Source of the DNA: Entoloma clypeatum
Taxonomy: Eukaryota; Basidiomycota; Agaricomycetes; Agaricales; Entolomataceae
Direction: 5' to 3'
Length of the DNA: 64,000 nucleotides
NCBI GenBank assembly: GCA_963565915.1
Contig: OY751496.1
Span: 2,046,001 to 2,110,000, forward strand
Position numbers and translations under genes: made by a program
Shown here: positions 9,094 to 18,446 of the stretch, piece after piece
Layout: each line of letters opens with the position of its first letter
Position numbering within the stretch: the first letter of the stretch is position 1
Notes under the pieces: model-generated
What the model was told of the DNA's origin: nothing
The model's database searches: none
Seen by the model: the letters and a program-made list of their open reading frames with translations, nothing else

Positions 9094-10263
9094 AAAACTG
9101 CAAGCGACGTCACAGGGGTCCCAGGTACATCTGGTACAAACGCGGGGCCTCCGCCCACATCACCCTCCCTGGCAGCCTTCATCACTAACACGGTGATGGG
9201 CATTCCAGCGCTCATCACTTCCAGACTTGCTGTTCCTCCTGTCACAGCTCCCACCCCCCCGATGATGACGATTCCCACTGGTCATCCACCATCACCTGCA
9301 TCACCCTCCCTGGAAGCCTATGTCGAGCTGCCCAGTGAGGTTGAAGGTGCTTCAGGCACAGATCCTATGGAGCCCAAAAGTCCAGGGACCCCCCCAACTC
9401 CCATTATCTCTGAAGTGGCCATGCCAGTATTTCCTGCTGGGTCGAGATCACCCTCCCCGCCAGCAGAGGTGAATATGGCGACCGACATTACGATTGTTTC
9501 TGGATCACCAACTCGTAGCCCGGGAGGGGTGTCTGGGTCATTTCCGCCTCAACCAAGCCAGGCCGTCAGTCCCGCTGTCTTGCCGAATCTTCCAACAGAT
9601 GTCGGCATATCTCCAAGATCACCTTGCCCTGGCTTTGGCAGTGAGGATGGAGGGTCCCCTTCTGATTTGGGCCCTCCCCCTCAAGGTGGGACACCGGCAG
9701 CAGCAATGGTGCAAACTCTGCCCGTCGGCCCCATGTCCCTGACCCCACTTTCTGTCTTGGGTGAGCTCACTATCGCAACCAACGTCAATGTGGTCATGGG
9801 GTCACCCCTGAATGATCATGGGAAAACATCACCAGCAGCGCCGCATGTCAACAATTCCTCCCCTGGATCGCCCTTGCCGCCACTTGTCTCGATCCTCCCC
9901 GTTCGCTTATCACCTGCTGCACCATCTTCACTGGCTGCACCCAGTCCAGTGGCTCCTCTGGCTGTGGCCCCAGTGTCCCTACCCAAGCCAGGCCTGTCCC
10001 ACAGCGCAGATGCATCAGGAATATGGAGCGAAACACCTCAAGAAATCGAGAGAACAGATGAGCCCAAGGTCGGGCACCAGCTGTCCAAACTTTGTCAGCG
10101 GAAGACCACCCCCGACTATCGGGCAATCCACAATCGCAACTTGCAACTCCTTCGCAAGAAGTCTGACAGATGCGGCAACAATTTTCCGCTGCCCAGTGTT
10201 GCGGAGGACGTCGCGACTGCCTCGCATGCGGGTGATGTGGAGGCCCAGCCCACCATCATGTGA
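9094..10263 (+). pseudogene. Proline-rich C-terminal exon of the zinc-cluster gene
   Basis: The frame continues from the exon before the solo LTR and stays open for about 390 codons to TGA at 10261-10263. It is Pro/Ser/Thr/Val-rich with loose repeats of the kind PPTSPSLAAF / SPASPSLEAY and SGSPTRSPGG / MGSPLNDHGK. A short basic end (LQLLRKKSDRCGNNFPLP) may be a conserved tail. Such a disordered tail fits a transcription factor activation region, but that is inference. Codon use and openness argue that it was coding until recently. Confidence 0.6.
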
Positions 10264-10833
10264 CTTGTGGGGGATGGTCAAGGTCTCAAGACAGGTACTT
10301 TGTACAGCATGAAGGGCATGAAGAAAGTGGGTCCTATCATCCTCTCTACAGCTCCTGCTCCCTGGCTGCCTTCCTGACTCAAATGATCTTCCATCCAATA
10401 CTGTTTTTTCCAGTCTTTTTCTTATGCATATTCATCTTTTTTATTGGTATAACTTTGCCTTCTTATATACCTATAAATAAACTGCTTTGATAGCCTGAGC
10501 CATAGGGGACGGGGCATGCCCTGCCCACCCAATTGTTTCCATAAGGTCATTCAGGGATGCGCATCCTCTGGCAACCCAGTGTTAATCATTTCCAGTCTGT
10601 CTCATGCATTTCCGGCGCGACATGTATCCCCCGTCGGCCCCGGACACATCACTTCCCAAATCACTGCCCGCATTTCTGGTGCAACATGTATCCCCCGTCG
10701 GCCCCGGACACGTCCCGAGCAGAATCCATCATGGGGTCACCTCCTGTCCCCTGATCCAATCACCATGAACCTGAAAATTGAAAGCCTGTATATATGATGG
10801 GGATGGCTTTGGTTGTGATGTTGCTCTCTCGCA
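10264..10833 (+). promoter_or_regulatory. Intergenic region with paired motifs, promoter of the TET-type gene
   Basis: ACATGTATCCCCCGTCGG followed by CCCCGGACAC occurs twice, at 10620-10646 and 10685-10711, about 200 and 140 bases before the ATG at 10834. A TATA-like TGTATATATG lies at 10787-10796. The 3' part of the preceding gene contributes AT-rich sequence with TATAAATAAA-like signals near 10470-10480. No gene is seen here. Confidence 0.55.
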
Positions 10834-11954
10834 ATGTCATATCTTCCCCTAATCAAAGTCAATTCCTCTGATGCCGGCATCAATCTCATTGTCGAGAGAG
10901 CAATGGGGGTCAACTGGGCATCCATGAATGCCCTCAAGCAGCAGCAGACCCTCTCCATCGCCTTCAACTATCGACAAAACCTACGGGATGCCACAGTTGT
11001 TCTGGAAATGCTTGCTGAAGACAGTGGTCCACAAAACCCCATCCCTGATCAGCTTGACGCGGTGGACCTGCGCGTCCTTACAATCTTGCCTCCTGCTTGG
11101 GAAATAGTTGCAGAGGACCCATTTGCTCTACATCGGGACTTCTCCCCCCAATTTCATCAAGCATATCATGCTGCAAGGCACACCCGTGATCTCTTCCAGC
11201 ATCACTACCATCAGGTGGATCCCACTGTCCTTCCCAACCTCCCACTGCCCATCAATGTCTTGTATGTGAGCATTGAGGATGGTCAGCATATTGCCAAGAT
11301 CGCGGCAATCGCCCTCCAGAACCAAAGTGAGCGACTTATTGTATTACAACATGCTGATTCTCACTCCTTTTCCCATTCAGAACAGGTCCCATGGAGGGTG
11401 GCAGACTATATTGTTATCTTGGGGAAAGCATGCGACGGCCGAGATGAGGCCCAAGAGACCTTGCGCAATCTCCTTTTCCCTCCCGGCCATCAATACCCCG
11501 ATGACAGTCCTCGATGCCAATGGAAATATCATCCTCTGGTATTTACCTAATGCCCTCTCACGAGATGCGCATGTACGTGGCCCATTAACATCCATGCTTT
11601 CTGGATCTCATCCCTTTTTTCAAGGATGAATGGCTCACGTCAATTTTGGTTCTGGATTCTCTTATGCGAAAGGAATGGAAAAACTACCCAATCCATGTGA
11701 AAATGGGTCATTGGGCCCCACCTGCCCATTCTTCCTGCCCGGATAGTGAGGACAGCAATGCCTCAAATTGTCATGCTCCCTGGAGACGTGATCCCTCCCT
11801 GTTCACCTCAGGTGAAGTCCTAGTGCCAGGGATTGTTGACATCGCTTCCTGCTGGTTCCAAGCAGGCCATTCTGTTTGTTTCCTTCCTCCCCCTTCTTTT
11901 GGTCAATCTCAACTCATTTCTTATTACAGGCAAGCACTGGGCAGCCAGAAGTCT
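10834..11954 (+). pseudogene. TET/JBP-type dioxygenase gene, 5' part
   Basis: Exon 1 is 10834-11326 (ATG start, contains ILPPAWEIVAEDP). Intron 11327-11380 (54 bases, GTGAGC/CAG). Exon 2 11381-11572 contains the block TVLDANGNIILWYLPNAL, reached only by a one-base shift near 11485 (CCCGGCC). Intron 11573-11624 (GTACGT/CAAG). Exon 3 11625-11873 (LVLDSLMRKEW, SCWFQAGH). Intron 11874-11929. Exon 4 begins 11930 and is cut at 11954 by a hAT element. The blocks are those I associate with the N-terminal region of the expanded fungal TET/JBP family. The single-base shift may be a real mutation or a sequence error. Confidence 0.7.
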
Positions 11955-13095
11955 TAGTGTTTTGAAGTCCAGTCTCAAAGACCTAGAACTGGACCAGAAC
12001 CAGACTGGTAAAGACTGGTGGAAGACTGGACTGCAGTCTCAAGTTTCAGATTTTTGAGGATTGACCAGTCTCAGGTTCTTCAAATTTTGGGAAAAAAGAA
12101 GACTGGTTCAACACCAGTCTGTTAAGTAGGTGAAACATCGGAGCTTCGTCGGAGTCCGTCGGAGGTCGGACGTAGGACTGAGACCAGAGCGGAACTCCGG
12201 AAATGCGGAGGAACAATGAAGGGGAGGGACGTGGCTTCAACGTATGTGTTGCGCCGCCGTTTGTTGGATAAGGTGTCCCAATTTCAGGAGGTCAGAGTAG
12301 AGGTCGGAGGTGCGGAGGCTCTCGGAAAGATCTCGGTGAGAGACATGTTGATGTGGAAATGGTCAGACGACGTCGGAGTTGTGACTCGGACACAGTACTG
12401 AGCTCGTCGAAGGGTAACAATGGAGGAAGAGCAGTAGATGAGGATGTCGTCGGCGTATTGTACCACAGCGAGGATCTCTGGCATGAACGGGGAGTAGAGG
12501 AGTGAACTTTGTTGATATTCGAACTGAGGAACTACAGGTATGGTACGAGCTTAAATACCTAAATGATATTACTTTACGGAGATGGTCGGAGTAGGTCCGG
12601 AGTTGTGGCGTAAGTTGCCAGCGACTGTAACGAACATCGGAGATGTCGGTCAACGGACCATGCGAAAAAGGCGATGCATAAGTAAACGGGAATATGAATA
12701 TGAAATGCATAAAGGCATGGAGTTATGAATATGAAATGCACGATGGCAACGTGCGGAGATGCGGAGGTAACGGATGTCCGGAATGTCGGAGGACTATCGG
12801 AGTGGATCGGAGATTTGGAGATGGATATAACACAGTCTTGATTTGAGACTCAAAAAATGTAAACTGATTATAGGTTCACACAGGTTCATATAGGTTCACA
12901 TAGATTTTGTTCATCAAAGCTTCTATAAAATGTTCTGAAATGTTTACCTTTTTGAGAAAGGAAAGACTGGTTCACCAGTCTTTGACCAGTCCAGTCCTGG
13001 TTTCAGTTTTTTGGAGAAACCACTCAACCAGTCTTGGTTCTAGGTTCTTGATTTTTTGGGCAAAAAACCGGACTGGACTGGACTTTCAAACACTA
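11955..13095. mobile_element. Non-autonomous hAT element in the TET-type gene (with nested solo LTR)
   Basis: The ends are inverted: TAGTGTTTTGAAGTCCAGTC at 11955-11974 and GACTGGACTTTCAAACACTA at 13076-13095. The 8-base duplication AGAAGTCT flanks it (11947-11954, 13096-13103). An 8-base TSD and a YARNG-type terminus are typical of hAT. Without the solo LTR it is about 420 bases and has no transposase. Its interior is full of CCAGTC/GACTGG words. Joining the flanks restores the dioxygenase reading frame exactly. Confidence 0.9.
12120..12832 (-). repeat. Solo LTR of element E type
   Basis: 713 bases, TGTTAAGTAGG to GATATAACA on the + strand, with CAGTC on both sides (12115-12119, 12833-12837). 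It matches the LTR at 18447-19159. I see about seven differences in the first 190 bases and none afterwards, so it looks like a recombinant of the two LTRs of a once complete E. By hand count CGGA or TCCG occurs about 28 times, roughly five times expectation. Confidence 0.9.
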
Positions 13096-13103
13096 AGAAG
13101 TCT

Positions 13104-13644
13104 CCAAATCATACAAGACAGAATCATCCTGTGCCACCTCCTGGCTCAAAGCCAACAGCCGCTTCCTTCCAGCCATGGGTTCCATCTTGGCTGTCACACA
13201 TCCAGAGCAATACCTAGTTGGCCTCACTATGCTCAAACAGCTCAAGGACAATCCTTCTCATCTCTGGGAACCAGCTCACATCTCGAAGGTCCTTGAGACT
13301 TGGTGTACTCCATTCTCAGGTGTTTCCATCATTTGCAACCGGAAGACTCCCTGCCATAAAGATTCACAAGCCCGACACAAGTGGTATGACATCCTAGCCA
13401 CTACAGGCTTATATCAACAAATTTTGTTCCATCTCCCTGGTCTACGTACCTCATTTTCATATGGCCCCCGAACAGTTATAGCACTGTCTGGGCAGATCCT
13501 TTCTCATGCTGTTGATCCCATTCAACTGGGGGCCAAGCTTGTTTCGCATGGTTCATGAGGGATGATGTTAGGAGTTACCTCCAAATCAGCCCTGGAGGGG
13601 CAAGTACTGTCAACCGCGTGCTTGCTCCATCTATTAGTACATAG
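13104..13644 (+). pseudogene. TET/JBP-type dioxygenase gene, catalytic 3' part
   Basis: The frame continues exon 4 from before the hAT element. It contains the double-stranded beta-helix core: NRKTPCHKD (HxD iron ligands, about 13340), WYDILATTGLY, SYGPRTVIALSGQILSHAV (distal His ligand, about 13505), and CFAWFMRDDV (likely 2-oxoglutarate-binding Arg, about 13560). The last block lies one base out of frame, after a G-run at 13528-13533, and ends TAG 13642-13644. Members oxidise 5-methylcytosine in DNA in the nucleus; fungal copies are expanded with KDZ transposons. All key residues are present, but two single-base shifts and the hAT insertion make this copy broken. Confidence 0.75.
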
Positions 13645-13724
13645 TTTTGAATCTATACTAATAATCACTTCATTTCCCCAAATTTTCCCATTGGTCTGCA
13701 TATGCTTCATCACACCCCATCCCA

Positions 13725-14451
13725 TTGGGGCCGAGGGAGGCAGAGGCGAAGGAAAGGGCAGAGGCGGAGGCAAAGGCGGAGGCGGAGAAGAAGAGGGCGA
13801 AGAAGGCAGGGAAACAGAGGGCGGAGAGCGGGGCGGAGGAGTCGGAGGTCCGGGGGGAGGCGTGTCAGGCCTGTGCGCAGGCAAAGGTGGAATGCAAGTG
13901 GGCGTTGTGAGTACCCACTTCTCCATTCTCTTTTTCTTACTGACAATCTCCTTAGGCAGGGGAAGGGCACCGCATGCCAGCGGTGCAAGGACGGCAAACG
14001 GGTATGCCTGAAGGCCGGCGAGACTCGGGCGAAGCGGAAACGGGGAAGGACGGAGGAAGCCGTCGCGGAGGTTGCAGGCCCGAGCGGGGCGAAAGGCTGC
14101 TGCAGCGCAGGGGTCGCGGAGGAGCTCCGGGGGCTCCGGGAGGCTCTGGAGGAGAGAGAGGAGCAGTCGGCGAGGGTCGGTTGGGCGCTGCTCCAGCAGC
14201 TTCAAATTATGAACAACCACCTCGCCTACCGGAACTTTCTGCTGGAGGCGGCGGCTCCGGAGTCGGAGACAGAGGACGGAGAAGAGGAAGAAGGAGAGGA
14301 AGAGGACGAGGAAAAAGACGAGGGGGAGGACGAGGGGTTGGCGGATGGGGAGCTTGCGGAGCTGCAAGCGGAGAAACAGGAGGCGGAGGGAGAAACGGAG
14401 GATGAGTCGGAGGACGACGGTCCGCTGGCCAAGAAGGCCAAAACCCAGTAG
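13725..14451 (+). CDS. Acidic zinc-cluster protein, probably 5'-incomplete
   Basis: The frame opens at about 13725. Exon 1 ends at 13906, intron 13907-13955 (GTGAGT ... CTTAG, 49 bases), exon 2 runs to TAG 14449-14451. Splicing builds a six-cysteine cluster, CQACAQAKVEC before and CQRCKDGKRVC after the intron, close to the Zn2Cys6 spacing. The N-terminal part is Ala/Glu/Lys-rich. After the cluster come a predicted coiled coil (LRGLREALEEREEQ), a very acidic stretch and a basic end (LAKKAKTQ). It looks like a nuclear DNA-binding protein. No in-frame ATG is seen upstream, so the 5' exon is missing or unrecognised. Its stop codon directly abuts the polypurine tract of element E. Confidence 0.6.
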
Positions 14452-14486
14452 CCCCTCCCCCCTCTAATTTTTTGTTATTATTTTTT

Positions 14487-15155
14487 TTATTTTGCAATAT
14501 CAATGTCTTGCGTGGTTCTATAGGCGTGATAAGGGCCCGGTTTCTCCGGATACGCGGAGTGGAAGTCCGCGACTAAGTCCGTCACGTGTTCGAGTTCCGT
14601 GGCGGGTAGCCAGGACTGTTCCTCATCGGTTCCTTCATAGCCTAGCCAACGGACTAGGTAGAGCAGTTTGCAAGAACGCCGACGATCCAGTTTGGTGTCA
14701 AGGATTTCGGCGATTTCATATTCCACTTCTCCTTCAACGTCGATCGGAGGAGGCGGAGTTACTGTCCGGTTCGGAATGTCGTTCGGAACAGATGGCTCCA
14801 GCATGGAGATGTGGAAAACGGGGTGAACACCGCGTATGGTGTCGGAAGTCGGAGGGTGTAAGAGTGTGTACCATTCCTGGCAAGGATGTCAAAGGGGCCA
14901 AGGTACTTTTCAGACAGCTTTTTGGAGGGTTGTGTAGTGCGGAAAAACTTAGCCTTCACAAAAGCTTGCTGTCCTACTTCGAGCGGAGGGGGCAGAGCAC
15001 GCCGGAGATTGGCGGGGCCTTGATAACGTCGTTGAGCTTCTAGGATTGTAGATTTGAGTTCTTGGTGAAGCTCGTCCAGGTCTACGACGAATTGTCGGGC
15101 ACGGGCGGATGCGAGGTCGCGCTCCGGATGGACAGAGAGGTTCGGATGATAACCT
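14487..15155 (-). pseudogene. pol: Pol 3' part of E: integrase C-terminus and chromodomain
   Basis: Beyond the stop at 15156 other frames carry FFANKGYHPN-like integrase sequence, the GPFDIL-type integrase C-terminal domain (AKFFRTTQPSKKLSEKYLGP), and after a one-base shift near 14830 a chromodomain (EYEIAEILDTKL, YLVRWLGY) ending at TAA 14487. The integrase zinc finger and nearly all of the DDE core are absent: KPECY of the RNase H end is joined directly to the segment before FFANKG. Confidence 0.85.
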
Positions 15156-17267
15156 TTATTGGCGAAGAAGGGCGAGATCCCGGTCGTAGCACTCCGGTTT
15201 GGTACTGAGACGTCCGGGGCGGAAACGAATCAAGAGATTGAACTGAGAGAGGAACTCGGACCACCGGGCTTGTCGGCGGGTGAGAACCTTTGTAGTGGCG
15301 AAGTACTCCAGGTTCTTGTGGTCCGTGACAATGTCGATCGGAGCAGCGGAGCCTTCAAGGTAATGTCGCCATACCTTGAATGCTTCATGGATAGCATGTA
15401 ACTCCTTGTCGTGCGTGTCGTAGTTGAGTTCCGGGGCGGTGAAGGTGCGGGAGTGGAACACTACTGGGTGTATCTCCTCGTCGGAGGTCTGGATGGACAA
15501 AATAGCACCAAGTGCGTAGTCGGAGGCGTCCATCTCGATGATAATAGGTCGATCAGGAATCCAATGAGTGAGGACCGGTGCTTTGGTAAAAGCGAGCTTC
15601 AACTCGTTGAACGCACTCCGTGCGGAGTCGGAGAAACAGAACGGAGTACCCTTCTGGGTGAGTCGGGTGAGCGGAACAACGATGTCCGAATAACCGTGGA
15701 TGAAACGTCGATAGAAATTTGTGAATCCAAGGAAAGACTGTACGTCCTTCACTTTCCGAGGTTCAGGCCACTCTTGAATGGTCTTCACCTTGGTTTCGGA
15801 CATGCGGAGACCGGAGGGAGAAAGGATGAAACCAAGATATTCGACTGTGTCGACAGAAAATTCGCACTTGTCGGAGCGGACGTAAAGTCCGTTCTTGCGG
15901 AGACGTCGGAGAACTTCCTTGACATCGTCGGGGTGCTTGGCGGGGTCATCGGAGTAAATGAGAATGTCATCGAGGTAGACCACCACTGTAACATCGAGGA
16001 GGTCACTGAAGATATCATTCACAAATCGCTGAAAAGCGGCAGGGGCGTTGGATAGTCCAAAAGGCATAACAAGCCATTCAAACGATCCGTAACGAGTGCG
16101 GAAAGCGGTTTTCCATTCATCTCCGTCGGCAATGCGGACAAGATGATATGCATGCCGGAGATCGAGAGTGGTATAAACACGCGCTTTTCCGGCAGTGGAA
16201 AGGAGGTCGGAGATGAGCGGAAGAGGGTATCGATCCTTCTTGGTAACTTTGTTCAGGCCCCGATAGTCGACACACAGGCGGAGGGAACCGTCCTTCTTTC
16301 GGACAAAGAGGACCGGAGTGCCATGCGGAGAGCGAGAGGGGCGAATGAAACCAATGGCCAAATGTTTGTCTATGAAGTTTCGCAGGGCAGATAGTTCGGA
16401 TTGTGAAATGGAGTACATAGGGCCAATAGGGGGAGTCGATCCGTCTTCTAACTCGATGCGGAGGTCATACGGACGATGCGGAGCAAGGGTGTCTGCTTTT
16501 GTCTTGCTAAAAACATCGGCAAAATCGTGATATTCCTCTGGGATATGGGAAAGGTCCAGAGGTTCCTCGGACATAGAAATGGATTGGGCGGAGATCGTGT
16601 GGTCGGAGAGGTGAATTCGGAAGGATTGGGCACCCGGAAGTTTGCAAGCGCGCACAAATGCGGCTGCATTTATCAATGCAATATTCGGGACAACGTCCGG
16701 AGTAGCAGCGGGTGTGCTGGAGTCGGAGGTCGGAGTATCGGGAGAGGTCTGCGGAGGTAGCGGAGCTGACCTGGCAGAAGACGTCAAGGTCGGAGACTCC
16801 TTCAAGAGCTGTGGACGGAAAGTAATACTGCCCAATACCCAGTCAATCATAGGATTGTAGCGGGTGAGCCAGTTGTATCCAAGAACCATAGAACAGGAGG
16901 AATCGAGCGGAGTCACATAGGCTGTAATGGCCATATATTCACCGGAGGAAAAGTATACAGGGAGATCAACCGCCTGAGTAATGACGGAGTTGGACGTTCC
17001 GTCAAATAATTTAAGTTCGATCGGAGGTATGGAGGTGAAAGGGAGTTTATAGGATGAAGCATAACGGGAGTCAATAAAACAATGAGTAGAGCCAGAGTCC
17101 ACAAGGGCGGCTATCGGAGAAGAATTGGAGATAAGTGGAGATGTAAGTCGGACACGGAGGGAATTGGGATCGGAAAGAGCGGAAGCGTTGAGTAGAGCGG
17201 TAGTACAGATGGGTTCAATGCAGTCCTCAGGCCGTACAGAGTCCTGTGGACTGCCCGCTAATTTTTT
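15156..17267 (-). pseudogene. pol: Pol 5' part of E: protease, RT, RNase H
   Basis: The frame is -1 to gag and open from the slippery site to 15156. It encodes the protease (VDSGSTHCFID at about 17100), RT with YLDD at about 15980, and RNase H ([21 protein letters not shown]). It runs without a stop until the deletion joint in integrase, so these domains may still be functional. Beyond the joint the frame closes. Confidence 0.9.
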
Positions 17268-18406
17268 GTTTCGTCCATGGTCTTGGCTTGGGCAGCGTGC
17301 GCCTTAGCCTTAGAGGCGGAGGACGAGGACTTCAGGCAATCTTTCGCGACGTGTCCAGCTTTGCCACAAAACATACAGAGGTTGTTGTCAAAACGGTGTT
17401 TGCGTTCCTCCGGAGTTAGCTTTCCATCTTTTCCGAGTTTGTCGGAGATGTCGGACTTGGGAGCGGAGGAAGGCTTCGACTGTTTGCCCTGGTTCTGTGT
17501 CTGCGGTTTGGCTTTGGAGTTTTTATCGGAGTTTGCGGAGGGGGTTTTAGCTTCGGATTTGTCGGATTTGGATGCGGACTTGTCGGAGCGGGACTTCTCG
17601 CGATGACGTTCCCAGTGGCGAGCATCAATAGTCTGTGCTAGCTCCCTAAGTGCTGGTAACGTGCTTGGCTTTGCTTGAGTCCCAAGGACATCTTTAATCC
17701 GCTCCGCCAACCCGGAGTAGTACCGGTGATGCAGGGCGGAGCTGTCCCAGTGCGTCTTGGCAGCAAGGCGTGTGAACTCGATATTATACTTGAGAATATG
17801 TTGATTTTCGCGCATTTTGAGATTGTCCAGAGAGTCGGCAGCATCCGCAACGGGGTCAATGACCCCGAATTCCGTGCGGAGGAATGCGGACCAATCTTCG
17901 TACCAGTCCAGGGGGTTGTCCGGGTCTGGTTCGATGATGAAATGCTCAAAATAATCGAGAGCTGTGCCTCGGAGGAAAGAGATGGCGAGAGTGATTTTGG
18001 CAGAGTCATCTTCATACTCGGAGTTGTCGCGGAAGAACAATGTGCATTGGAGGATGAACTGGTTCAGTTTCCGGGGATCGGAACCGTCGAAGGTGTCCGG
18101 ATCCTTAGCCTTTTTGTGATGCTTGTGACCTTTGCTGCGTTTGAGTTCATTGGTCATTAAGAGGAAAGCATCCGCAAGGGCTTGTGGGCCGAAAATATTC
18201 TGAGGAGACGGGGGTGCAGATTCTATGGGGGAAGTGGGGATCGGAATATTATGCGGAGGTGTGATGGGCCAAAAACCCGGAGGTGTCGGAGTAGTGGGAG
18301 TTACGGGGGATAGTTCTGTTAAATGTTGTTCGACATTTTGTAGAACCTGTTGCCTAGAAGTGCCAGCTTCTGCGGCTTTTGCTGTCTTGGTGTTTCGGAG
18401 TGCCAT
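17258..18406 (-). CDS. gag: Gag of element E
   Basis: An intact ORF of 382 codons (ATG at 18404-18406). It has a Pro-rich N-terminus, a capsid-like central region (FILQCTLFFRDN, WSAFLRTEFG), a Lys/Ser-rich linker and one CX2CX4HX4C zinc knuckle (CMFCGKAGHVAKDC) near residue 345. It ends TAG directly behind the AAAAAAT heptamer. As an intact Gag it could still package RNAs of relatives. Confidence 0.92.
   Translation of the reverse strand: MALRNTKTAKAAEAGTSRQQVLQNVEQHLTELSPVTPTTPTPPGFWPITPPHNIPIPTSPIESAPPSPQNIFGPQALADAFLLMTNELKRSKGHKHHKKAKDPDTFDGSDPRKLNQFILQCTLFFRDNSEYEDDSAKITLAISFLRGTALDYFEHFIIEPDPDNPLDWYEDWSAFLRTEFGVIDPVADAADSLDNLKMRENQHILKYNIEFTRLAAKTHWDSSALHHRYYSGLAERIKDVLGTQAKPSTLPALRELAQTIDARHWERHREKSRSDKSASKSDKSEAKTPSANSDKNSKAKPQTQNQGKQSKPSSAPKSDISDKLGKDGKLTPEERKHRFDNNLCMFCGKAGHVAKDCLKSSSSASKAKAHAAQAKTMDETKN
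17261..17267 (-). promoter_or_regulatory. Slippery heptamer A-AAA-AAT, gag-pol of E
   Basis: On the minus strand the gag frame ends ACA AAA AAT TAG. A-AAA-AAT is a canonical X-XXY-YYZ slip site touching the stop. The -1 frame then runs into the protease without a stop. This is the best-supported frameshift site in the window by sequence form. Confidence 0.8.
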
Positions 18407-18433
18407 GACTAGCAGGAATCCAAAAACGGTTTG

Positions 18434-18444
18434 AGTTCGAATAT
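18434..18444 (-). promoter_or_regulatory. Self-priming PBS of element E
   Basis: On the minus strand ATATTCGAACT follows the LTR after a two-base spacer. The LTR holds its exact complement (AGTTCGAATAT, complement of 18842-18852) about 32 bases after TATTTAAG, the likely TATA box. This is the same layout as in elements A and F. Confidence 0.8.
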
Positions 18445-18446
18445 AC

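Noticed and set aside
12363..12710. Minus-strand ORF of 115 codons, repeated at 18690-19037
   Set aside because: It lies in the LTR of element E and is the same in both copies only because the LTRs are duplicates; composition is that of the LTR.
13522..14367. Minus-strand ORF of 281 codons rich in Pro and Leu
   Set aside because: It is the antisense shadow of the GC-rich acidic zinc-cluster gene; splice sites and the cysteine pattern support the + strand.
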